Under the pieces are notes generated by a model. The model was not told the DNA's origin. It saw only the letters and a program-made list of their open reading frames with translations, and ran no database searches. A stretch of DNA of 64,000 bases from Grammothele lineata. Taxonomy: Eukaryota; Basidiomycota; Agaricomycetes; Polyporales; Polyporaceae. This document shows positions 50,201-60,584 of the stretch, piece after piece. A program made the position numbers and the translations under genes. How positions within the stretch are numbered: the first letter of the stretch is position 1; each line of letters begins with the position of its first letter. The stretch lies in NCBI GenBank assembly GCA_002150815.3, contig NDFF03000091.1, positions 186,001 through 250,000 of the forward strand, read 5' to 3'.

Positions 50201-52200
50201 GAGGCAGCCCGCTCCTCAGTCGGCGCAACAAGGATCTATTCGTGCACAGGTGGTCCAGAAGGCCCCTCCGGTACACGTGCAGCCACCGCAACCGCAACAC
50301 CAACGCTCCTTGCCGTCCCCGGGCACGATCGACACCAACGTCCAATCGCAGGTGATCCGGCCACCCTTCGCACGAGGCAACACCGCTGTGAAGATTGTCG
50401 ACGAGATGGGCCCGAGCTCACCTGCCGGCCTGGCATCCGACGATCCAATGGTTGGCGGCATCGAGGACGGCATCACCCTTGCCGACATTCCTCAGCTGGT
50501 TGAAGCTGCCCAGGCGCGCGAGCAGCGGCGCTCGTTGCCGAGTCAGAGCTCGATTCCATACATCGCGGAACTCAACCCACTCCAGCTCGCGATTATCAAG
50601 CATTGTGCAGTGCTGGCGCTGCAGCGCTCGCCATTGCGAGACCAATTTGACTTGGACGAGATCCTGGAGCTGGTCGAGGTGAAGAAGAGCTCGTTCTGGA
50701 ACAAGTTGTTCAAGCCTGGGAATGACAAGAAGAACGTGAAGAAGAAAGGTATGTCGTGGCTGTAGCCTCAAATGCGGGGGCTATCGTAGCTCATATATCG
50801 GACCTCTTATAGGCGTGTTCGGCGTACCTTTGGAGCTTCTAGTAGAGCGCGAGGGATCGGACTCGCTTCTCGGTGCCTCGCGTGCAACTATGCGGATCCC
50901 GAGCTTCGTTGACGATGTAGTGTCTGCGATGCGGCAGATGGGTACGTCCCCAATCCATATTATCTTGGCTCATAACTAACCGGGAAATAGACATGTCTAT
51001 TGAGGGTATATTCCGGAGGAATGGAAACATTCGTCGGCTAAAGGAGCTCACCGAGGCGATCGACCGAGATGCTTCGTCCGTTGATCTCTCTCAGGACAAC
51101 CCTGTACAGCTCGCTGCGTTACTCAAGAAGTTCTTCCGGGACCTCCCCGACCCTCTGATGACTTACAAGTTGCACCGGTTATTCATCGCGACTCAATGTA
51201 CGTCACTCCGCCCATCATCGCTGCCTTTCATTCGTCCCTGACAATATCCCGTAGCTTTGGCTTCTGACCCAGAACGGATGCGGATGCTCCACATGGTGTC
51301 CTTGATCTTGCCCAAGGCTCACCGAGACACCCTCGAGGTGCTCTTTGTTTTCCTCAAATGGGTTGCATCGTTCGCACATCTGGACGAGGAGACTGGAAGC
51401 AAGATGGATCTGCAGAACCTCGCGACCGTCATCTGTCCTAGTATCCTCTACTCTCGCGGACAGAACGCTATGCGAGACGAGAGCTTCGGTGCGATCCGGG
51501 TCGTTACCATGCTGCTGGAACATCAAGACGAGTTCTACATCGTTCCCGAGGAGTTCCTGTCTGTCCTGCAAGACGAGGAATATTTCGCCAACTGCATGGA
51601 GCTCCCGAGTCGAGAGTTCTTAAAGAGGGTGGACAACTATCTGCGTATCAAGTCGGGGTCGAAGACGCCCCCTGGCCTTACGTCTCCGGTGATGGGCAAC
51701 ACGCCTTTCAACTTCAACCCGGCGACACCAACCTCCGGGGACAACCGCCCCATGCCCCCAAGGTAAAGTTTACGGCGCGGGTATTGCAGAACTCTATCTG
51801 ACCCTTGTTCAGGTCGACGCAGTCCAACCCTCAGTTCTTGGATAGGCCCCCAATGGCAGCCCAGTCTCCCTCGGACAGCATGCTCCGAAACGGACACCCG
51901 CAAGGTCGGCCACAACCCGCAATGCAGCCGTTCTCGTACCCAGCGCAGGGTACGCCGCAGTCAGCGTCGCAGCCCGCCCTTGGCGCGATCGTCTCGCCCC
52001 AGCCGCGGATGCCGGCGAACATGCAGAGCATGCAGGGTATGCAGAGCCCGGGTGCGGACTGGACGATGGAGCGAACTCCACCGGTGCAGGACCCGAACCG
52101 GCCGGCGTCGCGCCCGAATTCGTTCATCACCTCCTCGCGCACGAGCAGCGAGAGCCCGCGGCCGTACGCGCCCAACGGGCAGCAGCCCCAGCCGCGCTGA
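47240..52200 (+). CDS. LIM-domain RhoGAP, Lrg1-type
   Basis: GTPase-activating protein for Rho1-type GTPases; yeast Lrg1 limits Rho1 in cell-wall synthesis and mating. Starts MSGPDHQNKQSISSQSSND with a roughly 190-residue Ser/Pro/His-rich disordered N-terminus. LIM 1: CAACGKAMQGAFVRALGAVYHLQCFKC, then CGTVVASKFFP ... HPLCERDYF. LIM 2: CAKCGMALRGSYI ... KKFHVEHFTCSVC ... YCHFHY. LIM 3: CAGCNSAILKQFV ... CWHPECYM. A helical middle follows (49060-49390), then a further zinc motif CVKCNQTVEEDCVRLGTYQRWHSHCLSCQTCG at about 49501. The RhoGAP domain (about 50815-51590) has the arginine finger in IEGIFRRNGNIRRLKEL, then NPVQLAALLKKFFRDLPDPLMTYKLH and NLATVICPSIL. Pro/Gln/Met-rich tail. About twelve exons. 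Every GAP motif is intact, in contrast to the RhoGAP gene at 37818-41829. Confidence 0.9.
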
Positions 52201-52906
52201 ATGCGATCTGACCCACTCCCCATGTATCCCTCCTAACCGCCGCGCCCCGCAACCATCTTCAATTCTAACGCCCCGCCTCACATCGCATCGTCTTCCGTGT
52301 CTCCGTCGCCTCAGCAACCAACCATCCTGTATCCATCCACGTCCCGTCCCGTCCCATGTCCACTCCGCACTCTCTTCGAGCACTGCGCATTGAGCACATC
52401 ACGTATGGCCCTCCCCTGTCTACTACTACGCCTCCCCGTTGTCCACCCGGACATTTGCACGTCGCTCCATCGCCCATCCGTCACGGTCGTATCTCTGCAC
52501 TCATCCGCCCCCTCTCTATATACTCAGTATTCCCTCCTCATCTGCACTCGTTCAACGCTCCGTCGCCCTCTCTACCCCTCTCTCTCTGAATTTGCCGCGT
52601 ATCTGTACTTCACCTTACGTCATTTAACCTATCGCATGGACGAACATCTATACCCCCTCTGAGACTGAGACCTGCTGTCAGGGCTATGCACGAGGAGCAG
52701 CGCTGTGGGTCTTGTGCGGACAAGCGTGATACGTCTACTGGCATCTGAAGTCGTGAACGAGGCGACACGCGACGCTTGTGTACAGTACAATGCAAACGGT
52801 TATGCGTTCCGGGTGCGCATAGCATGCCTGTTGCATATTACTTTTGGGGACTACTGCACATGATGATGATGGACAAAAGCACATAAAGATCGTAAACCCG
52901 GATCCT
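52201..52906. other. Convergent intergenic region, 706 bp
   Basis: Between the LIM-RhoGAP stop and the RPS15 stop. Strongly C/T-rich on the plus strand from about 52280 to 52600, with no gene. It probably contains both 3' untranslated regions. Confidence 0.5.
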
Positions 52907-53694
52907 CTACTTGAGAGGAATGCTGCAGCAATATTAGCCGTCGACTTAAACGTAGTAAAACAGAATGTACGTACAAACGAGACGAGTGAGTGGCACCGAT
53001 ACCCGGACGACCGTGCTTGACGGGCTTGTACGAGCACGAGAACTCAGCGAGGTAGTGGCCAACCATCTCGGGCTTGATCTCCACCGAGTTGAAGACCTAC
53101 ATCCCCACGAAAACCCCGTCAACACCCGCGCCGTCTTCTATCATGATTAAAAGGCGGAGGTAACGCACCTTGCCGTTGTAGATGCCGACGACGGAACCAA
53201 TCATCTCGGGGACGATGATCATGTCACGGAGGTGGGTCTTCACGACCGCGGGCTTCTCGTTGGGGGGCGCCTCCTTCTTGGCCTTGCGGAGCTTCTTGAT
53301 GAGGCCCATGGGCTTGCGCTTGAGACCGCGCTGGAACCGCCTGCGAGCGCGGGCGTGGACGACCTGAGAGGGAGGGGAAGTATCGTGAGGGGACTTTTCA
53401 TGAATTTATGGGGGATTGATTGCGAGCATACCTCAACGAACTGAGGGAGCAGCAGTCGTCAGACAAAGTGCATTCGAATGAAAACAAACTAACGTACCTC
53501 CTCGTTGCTCAGGTCCAGAAGCTTATCGAGCTCAATGCCGCGGTAGGAGAAGGTGCGGAACGTCCGCTTCTTCTTGAGGTCGGCAGCGACTTGGGGATCG
53601 GTGACTCCGGAATCAGCCTAGAAAACGGATCGCATGCACCGTCAACATTTCACCCTCCATCCTCGCGAGATCTAGCGACGAGGATACTCACCAT
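52907..53694 (-). CDS. RPS15: 40S ribosomal protein S15 (uS19)
   Basis: Component of the 40S head; its C-terminal tail reaches the decoding site. On the minus strand the ATG (53694-53692) is an exon by itself, followed by an intron and then [148 protein letters not shown], and a 14-nt last exon coding IPLK and the stop. That makes about 154 residues, the usual eukaryotic length. The last intron (from TT|gtacgt at about 52977) is small and the terminal exon is easily missed. Divergent from RPP2. Confidence 0.94.
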
Positions 53695-54118
53695 CTTGAG
53701 GTTGGGTAGGCGGTCTTGCGGTGGGGGGACTTGAGGCGTTACTCGCACACGGCGCCTTTGGAACGGAGTCTGAAACGAAGACGGTGGCTGAGCGTCTGTG
53801 CCAGCGCGTGGGAATGCAGCTGTACAGTTCTCAGCCACCGCGCGCCCGCGGCCCTCCACAGGGCCCGTCGCGCCAAGGTACGAAGTATCCTAACCCATCC
53901 TCGGATAGAATCCACAGGTCTTCCCTCGCGGATTAAAAGGTGCGTTTTGTCGCCGTTGCGCGTGGTGAAGAAGTTGAAAGCTCACGCGCGGGTCGAACAC
54001 AGTGATTTGTGGCTACCGGTCTCCTCCACTAAACACCAAAACCTATCACCGTATGTTTTGTTTCGTATCCTCGTGACATGCGCCTCCAACCGACCACGAC
54101 TTCCCCCTGCCCCCTCAG
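53695..54118. promoter_or_regulatory. Bidirectional promoter of two ribosomal protein genes
   Basis: 424 bp separate RPS15 and RPP2 start codons. A CCTAACCC sequence near 53889-53896 resembles telomere-like/AGGGTT ribosomal-protein boxes known from other fungi (inference). No TATA box on either side. The RPP2 ATG is directly preceded by CCCCTCAG, which may be a splice acceptor of a leader intron. Confidence 0.45.
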
Positions 54119-54579
54119 ATGCGTCATCTCGCTGCGTACCTCCTCCTCCAGATCGGCGGCAACGCCTCCCCCTCCGCTGCGGACATTAAGAAGGTCCTGA
54201 GCGCGGTTGGCATTGAGGCCGACGAGGACCGCCTCGAGAAGCTCATCTCTGAGCTCGAGGGCAAGGACGTCAACGCCCTCATTGCTGAGGGTTCTTCCAA
54301 GCTCGCTTCCGTGCGTTATATGTACATACATGTGTGCGGGACTCGTATATTGATATGCTGGTACGCCGTAGGTGCCCTCTGGTGGTGCGGTCGCTGCTTC
54401 GTCTGGCGGCGGTGCCCCTGCCGCCGCTGCTGCGGAGGAGAAGGCCGAGGAGAAGAAGGAGGAGGAGAAGGTCAGTAGCCACCTAGGGTCGATCTTGCCG
54501 AGCACGTTTTCTAACCACCCGTGTGGCTGTTCAACAGGAGGAGTCCGACGACGATATGGGCTTCGGTCTGTTCGACTAA
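54119..54579 (+). CDS. RPP2: 60S acidic ribosomal protein P2
   Basis: Forms the flexible P-stalk with P0 and P1 that recruits elongation factors. Three exons; about 112 residues. Seen: N-terminal dimerisation helices [58 protein letters not shown], where SAxDIKKVL and GKDVNALI mark P2 rather than P1. A hinge of Ala/Gly/Ser follows ([27 protein letters not shown]), then the universal tail [13 protein letters not shown] that contacts translation factors. Divergent from RPS15, so both may be driven together. Confidence 0.95.
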
Positions 54580-55886
54580 GACGTGTATCGTTAGCAAAAT
54601 CCGTACTTTACCGTATGACACTCGCACGTTGCTGCCCCGCTGCAATGATGACATACTTGCACGACCTGACATTGCTGCGTGATGCTCCCTGTGGCGCTCA
54701 CTCGTCGGTACCGCTCAAGTCATTAATTTCTGGTGGGCCCCGCAAAAAATTAAATGCATGCACGCCGACCCTCGAAATTTAGGTGTTTCAGAATGGGACA
54801 TGCGTAGTGTGAATTCTCGGTGTCTGGGCTGGTGCCGGACCGGACAGTGTCACCGCTTGGGCGGGACGCTGTCGGGTGTGGCGTGCACTGGACGTGCATT
54901 GACGCGCACTAGCGGGCGGGAGAGGGATACATAGCCGATGGCCGACGCGCGTGGGTCGGCACGAAGAATGAATTGTGTAAACTGGCTTATACACGGTGTG
55001 TTTTGAGCGGTCGGTGATCTGGCGGGGTCGCGGACGGGGACCGCCCTCGAGGCGAGGGGCGTACGTCACCGGGATCGAGACCAGGGGACGCCGGGAACGT
55101 GGGCGAGTGTGCACTTGTGTGTGCGGGCAGCGGAGGGGACAGAGGGCGACGAAAGCGGGGAGACCGGCGGGGACGAGGCGGGAACGAGGCAAGGAACGGG
55201 TACTGCCACCCGTGAACGCAATCCGGGGAAGGCCGCCGGGATGCCTCTGCCGGCGGCGCGGGCTGCCTCGGGCGCATGCAATATCCCTCAATATCGTCGA
55301 CGGACGTCGGTCTCCCGCCGGCGTCGACTCCAGCCAGTGCACCCGCGCGAATCGCGCATCGAAGGGCATTCGGACTGGCTCGGACGGCGGGCGGCGTCGG
55401 GCGAGCAGCTAGGTTGGAGGCGACGTCGCGGGCTGCGCGCGGGGAAGCGGGGCGGGCTATCTCCGTCGGGCATCCCGCGAGGTGTTGGCCGCGCTGGGAG
55501 TGGCCTCGCCTGCGGAGAGAGAGCAGCAAAGACGGAGCCGCGAATAGCTGCTCGACAGATGCCGCGGCAGAGCCCGCGGACCCGGTCCCCTGGGCCACTC
55601 TGACTGGCTCCAAGCTCGTCGTCGGGCCCTTAGCCGCCCAGACGCGTCCGTGTCCCGAGCGTGCAATTATATACCCCCATGATATTCGCCCCTTAGAGCC
55701 CTCTCTCCTTCTGCCGACACAACTCTACGCCCCGCCCACGCCCTGTCCCCCGCCTTCACCTGCCCGCTCTTGCTCTCTTCTGCTCGCCCCCTTGCTCTCT
55801 GCCTCCCCCCGCTCCCTCCGCACGTCCCCTTCTAACCGCCTGCCGGCACCCCTTTACGCACCTCCTCGCCCGCCTCCGACGCGCAT
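54580..55886. other. Intergenic, 1.3 kb, GC-rich, upstream of the Zn2Cys6 gene
   Basis: Both strands carry overlapping open frames of Arg/Pro/Ala-rich composition, read as chance in GC-rich DNA. TTATATAC at about 55667-55674 is a TATA candidate some 215 bp before the next ATG. The leader after it is strongly pyrimidine-rich. Confidence 0.5.
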
Positions 55887-58800
55887 ATGTCTGCTCCCAC
55901 GGAGCCCCAGCACTCCATCCTCGCCTCGCATCTAGCCGCCGCTAACGATCGCGGAGTACACAACGTACTCTTCGCCCCTTCCGACGAACACGACAGGATG
56001 CCCGACGGCGACCATCTGTCCGTTGCCTTTGTCAAGGGTGGGAAGCGCAAGCGCCTCAGCAAGGTACGTGACCTCCGGTCCCGTTCTCAGAACGCCTGCC
56101 CATCATGCCCGTATGCCATCGTATCCTAGGCCTGCGACGCCTGCCATAAGAGCAAACGGAGATGCGACGGCACAGGTGAGCACCCGCCCGCCCCACCAAC
56201 TTTAACCTCCTCGGGCTGAACCTCTCTTCCAGCACCCTGCAGCAATTGGTGGGTATATGCCCCCCGCTCTTGGCGCCGATAACTCATCCCGTTCCCAACC
56301 TGCGCAGCTACTACGCTTCCAAGAACTGCACCTACACCGACGCAGCAGGCCGGCCCGTCCCCGCGCCCAGGAATGTCCTCCCAGAGCGCTCTGCCCCCGG
56401 AGCTGCCGTCGCTGTGAGTCCGCCCTCCCAGCCGCCATCTTACGACTCCAGCTGATCGCGCGCGTGCGGACGCAGACACAGCCCATCAACGAATCGCCCC
56501 CTTGGGCCGCACAGGCCACGCTCGCCAGCCCTCCCGTCAGACCACCTGCGGTCGAGCGCGATCCAACCACCAAACGCCGAAAGGGCGGTGGCGCGCCCGA
56601 CAGCAGCCCCCCGATGGGCTCCAAGAGCGAGGCCCTTACCGAGGGCTTCAAACGCCTGCCTGATCCCGCGGTCACGCACGAGCTCGTAAACAGTACGTCT
56701 AAGCCCTCGCGGGCCTTCACCCTTCGCGTCTTCGGTCTTTATTGTGCTTACCTATGCGCGAACCTACCCCAGTCTTCTTCGCCCACTGCAACCCGCAGCG
56801 GATGATCATCCACAAGCCCTCTTTCTCCGCAGACTTGGGGATGAGCAAGCTCCCGCCCTATCTATTGCTCGCCGTCTGTGCCGTAGCGGCGCCCCTCTCC
56901 AAATCCAAAAGCGTGCTAAGCAAGGCGTCACACCCGCGTCTCGCGGGCGTACCATTTTTCCAAGACGCGCTAGCCCTCATGTTTGACAACTCGGGCAGGC
57001 TCCTCTGCGAACCGAGCGTGAGCACCGCCCAGGCGCTCTGTCTCCTCGAGATGCACGAAATCGCGGCGAGTCATTCCTGGACGAGCCATTTCAGGTACTT
57101 CGGTGCGTTCTCGGACACGGCCCGCCGTCACACATCGCGGCATAGGGCACGCTCAGAGTTGGAAGGAACTCACCTGACCGTTTCGTCCCTTGTGATTACT
57201 AGAACTGGCCGCCCAGGTGCTCGAGGGCAGCCTCGAGGTGCAGCGGGCAGATGAGGCGGTACCGCCGTCGCCTCTCGACTCGGACGGCATCCTGCACTTT
57301 ATCGAGCGCGAGTGCACGCGGCGGTGCTTTTGGTTCATCCTCACGATGGAGTGGATCAGCAACATCTACACCCACCGCGGCATCAAGCCGCGCCTGTTGG
57401 AGCTCGCGGACGTAGTGCGCTTACCCGTGGATGAGGCCAACTTCGAGCTCACCTCGCTCACGGCGACCGCCAGTGAGTATCGTACCGGGGCGTAGCGGCT
57501 GGCTCATCACCTCGAAATTCTGATATTTGATGCGTTTTTAGCGGTCGAATATCTGCGGCGGCCGGCCCCCCGGACGCGCTACGCGTCACAGGCGGGGCAC
57601 ATGCTGCGTATCCTGGAGATATACGACAATGTTGAGAAGATACTTGGTGCGTGCCTGACGTGCCGCCTCTGCGTTGGCCCCACTTACCGACCGTCGGCCA
57701 GCCACCAAGGACGGTCCAGCGCGCGTGGAAGCGATGCAAGCCGTCCGGAGGAGGCTCGACGTACGTAACGGCGCGTTCCTTGCGGCCTTCCTACCGCTGA
57801 ACTAGCCACCACGCGGCACGCGCAGGACTGGGCCGAGTCGCTGCCCGCGCACCTCCAATTCAACGAGGAGAACCTGGACACGCAAGTCGCCATGTTCGAT
57901 ACGTCCTCGACGTCGGGCGCATGGTGCTACTGCTTCATGCACGCGATGCACCCCTGCTGCTATCTCGCGGTCCGTGAGGTGCGTCGCTGCCTCCCCCCCA
58001 TCTCCCCGACGTCGTCCGCCCGGTGCGCCGGAAGCGGGCTGCTCGTTAGCGTTGGCGTCGCGGACTTGCGCTTGCGTGCGTGGCTGACGCGCACGGCAAA
58101 CAGGGCGAAGGCACTCTCACCGAGCCGATCCCCTGGGTCCGGGACCAGTTGAATCTCATTTTTGACGCTGCCGGCACGCGGGCCAGGAGCTCCATCCTCT
58201 GTACGTACACTCCCGCTCTGTCGAGCCCGCTCAGTTGCCGCCGGCTCTGTCGCGGTGTTCTTGTATTGTAAGCTGTGGGCTGATAAGCGTAAACACCCTT
58301 CTCTCGCCGCTCCCGCTCCCGCGCCCGCGCTCCCGTCTGGGCACCTTGGTTGCCGCCGGCTTTTGCGTGCGTACGGGAATACGTGCGCCCCGTGCAGCCG
58401 CCTGCGCGCTTTGGGTGAGTGGTCCCTTTTCTTTGGGTTCGGGACAGTTTGTACAGTTTCGAGTCGTGTGCTGAACGTTCCCGTCCCTGTCCGGCTCGCG
58501 CAGTCGTACTCGAAGTACAGCGGGGACGACCCACAGGTGGCCGTCTGGGACCGCGACTTCGAGAAGCTGTGGGGCTTCAAGGTCGTCATCGTCGCCGAGC
58601 AGTGGCGCCAGAGCCAGGCGAAGGAGAAGCAGCTCGCCAAGGCCAAGGCGGCCCAGCAGGAGCAGCGCTTGCAACGCCGTCAACAGCAACAGCAGCAGCA
58701 ACAACAACAGTCGCAGCAGCAAACTCTCCCGCCTCCAACGCAGACACAGACACCGCCTTACCAGCAGTCGCAGGTGTCCCCGTCCCCGAGCACCTCGGGC

Positions 58801-59256
58801 ACCCATCGACACAGCTCCACGTCGGGCTCGCCCCCGTCGTCCAAGTCGAGCTCGAACTCGCCCGTGTCGAGCCACTCGTCCCCCGCGAGCGTCGCGCTCA
58901 GCGGCGTCCCGTACGAGGGCAGGCAGGGCAACCCCCGCGCGCTCCTCCGCACGAGCGTCGCGCTCGCCGAGGTCGAGGGCCTCGCTCCTGGAGCGGGGGG
59001 CGAGCCGCAGAGCCTGCCGTCGCTCAAGGCCAGTGGATTGCTGGACTCGTGGAAGCCGCCCGCGGAGGCGTTCGCGAATGCGCTCTCGCTGCAGGGTGCT
59101 GTACCGGGGCAGGTCGGTGTGCCGCCGCCGCCGCCCTCGCAGGGACAGACGCAGGTGCGCAGGACGTCGCCGGGGCAGGGGCAGGTCGCTGCGTCGCCCG
59201 CTGCCGCGCCTGTTGGGCTGACTTGGCTCGCTGATTCGGGCGGGGCGCGGCCATGA
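55887..59256 (+). CDS. Zn2Cys6 fungal transcription factor with poly-Gln tract
   Basis: Sequence-specific regulator of the Gal4-type family with a fungal-specific transcription factor domain. Exon 1 (55887-56063) ends KGGKRKRLSK. The zinc cluster is split over three exons: ACDACHKSKRRCDGT (exon from 56130), APCSNC, and YYASKNCTY, giving all six Cys with CX2CX6C then CX2CX6C spacing, so DNA binding should be intact. A Pro-rich linker follows (VRPPAVERDPTTKRRKGGGAPDS). The regulatory domain follows: LFFAHCNPQRMIIHKPSFSADLG ... LPPYLLLAVCAVAAPLS, ECTRRCFWFILTMEWI, LPVDEANFELTS and VWDRDFEKLWGFKVV. The C-terminal part has QRRQQQQQQQQQQSQQQ (about 58675-58720), then Ser/Pro/Gln-rich sequence ending ADSGGARP. 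About twelve exons. Target genes are unknown; nothing nearby forms an obvious cluster. Confidence 0.88.
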
Positions 59257-59750
59257 GCCCCTTGTAGCTTGTGCTGCGCTGGTGAGGACTGCGTGCATGA
59301 TGCATGGTGCTGCTGCTGCTGCTGCTATGGCGCGTCGAAGCTCGGGCAAGAACCAAGAACCTTGTAAGATGTTGATGCCGCTGTATCCCCCTCCCTGCCC
59401 TCCGTATCGAGTCTCCTTTGCTGCCGTGCTACTACCGTGCTACATACTTGCGCTCCGTTACGCTCTGGCGCCCGCTCGCCGAGCTTCCACTCTTTTGGTC
59501 CGTCTCCCTCTTTGCTTGCACGTCTGTTCGTCGATCTTGGAGTCTCTGTGCTTTAGTTGTTAGAGTACGATTGGGTATATATGCCTTGTAATATTACATT
59601 ATGCGTAACGACCCCGCTGTGTCGTATAATGAATGATAGTCCGATGCGCATGCGTCATTGTAGGGATGCTCGCACTCCGAGTCATGTAGTTCGCGAAAGC
59701 AGTAGTAGAATGCAGAGTCAAGTGGGGAGCGAAATCTACAGGTAGTGCAT
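59257..59750. other. Convergent intergenic region, 494 bp, with a GCT repeat
   Basis: Between the Zn2Cys6 stop and the VMA10 stop. Contains a short trinucleotide tract of GCT units at about 59308-59325 in the presumed 3' untranslated region. No gene. Confidence 0.55.
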
Positions 59751-60329
59751 CTACTCGAGCTTCGCGAGGTTACGGTGCAGCTCGGGCTTGACGAGGATGA
59801 CACGGTCGAGGAGCTTGTCGACGACCTTGTCCTTCGCAGCGTCGTACGCTACGCGGATCTCGCCCTGCTTCGCCTCCGTATCCTTGTCAATGGCAGCCTG
59901 GACGGCTTGTGTGTTTCCGGTGTGCTGTGTGCATTGCGTAGACGTACATCCGGGCGGTTGTTTGAGCATCGAAGTCAAGCGGCAGCACACATAGTAACGG
60001 AACGCACCGACTGCTCGAACGCCTTGAACTCCTGCTCCTTGGCCTTCTTGTACTCTTCTATCTCCTTCGCGGCCTCCGACCGCGCATCCTTGAGTTTCTG
60101 GACGCGGTCTGGGGAAAGAGAACGCGCGATCAGCACGGGCCCGTCTGGGCACGAAGCCGCCAAAGCAGGGTAGGTAGGGTTACGAACACTGGCGGGCCTG
60201 CTGGACGACCTTTGCGGCCTCCTTCTCGGCCTCGAGGAGGGTCTGGATGCTCTGGGACTGCTGTGCGGCCTATCCGAAGACGACTGAGCGTGAGAGGGCC
60301 GCGGACGGGGAGGGTGAGGGACCGACCAT
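59751..60329 (-). CDS. VMA10: V-type proton ATPase subunit G
   Basis: Peripheral-stalk subunit of the vacuolar H+-ATPase, pairing with subunit E. The ATG (60329-60327) is a separate exon, followed by a 57-nt intron, then AAQQSQSIQTLLEAEKEAAKVVQQARQ, Y|RVQKLKDARSEAAKEIEEYKKAKEQEFKAFEQSVR, and AIDKDTEAKQGEIRVAYDAAKDKVVDKLLDRVILVKPELHRNLAKLE. About 115 residues, the usual length. Seen: the family signature IQTLLEAEKEA at the N-terminus and a continuous charged helix through EEYK, which forms the coiled-coil stalk. The intron after the ATG means the gene is invisible as a single open frame. Divergent from symplekin with 255 bp between starts. Confidence 0.93.
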
Positions 60330-60584
60330 GGTGCGCGGGCGAGGGTCGAGTGCAAGGGCGGATTCAGACTCCGCTGCCCGAGGACGCGCTGGGAAAGAAG
60401 CCTTTGGACGTCGTCGGTGCAAACAGGCGCTCGTGTAGTCTTGAGTGCAAGCTTGAGCTTTCCGCCAGTCCGTCATTCCTCCTCTCCCGCCCTCCCCTCC
60501 CCGCACTCCGGCGCCGTCGACCGTACACAAAACTCCCAACGACGCACACGGCCTCTCTCTAGCCTCCAACATTCGGCGCAAGCC
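60330..60584. promoter_or_regulatory. Divergent promoter between VMA10 and symplekin
   Basis: 255 bp lie between the two start codons. The right half is C/T-rich on the plus strand (60470-60515). No TATA box is evident on either side. Confidence 0.4.

Noticed and set aside
54987..55935. Open frames of over 200 codons upstream of the Zn2Cys6 gene
   Set aside because: Pro/Arg-rich, mutually overlapping, with no family motif; the stretch looks like a GC-rich promoter and leader.
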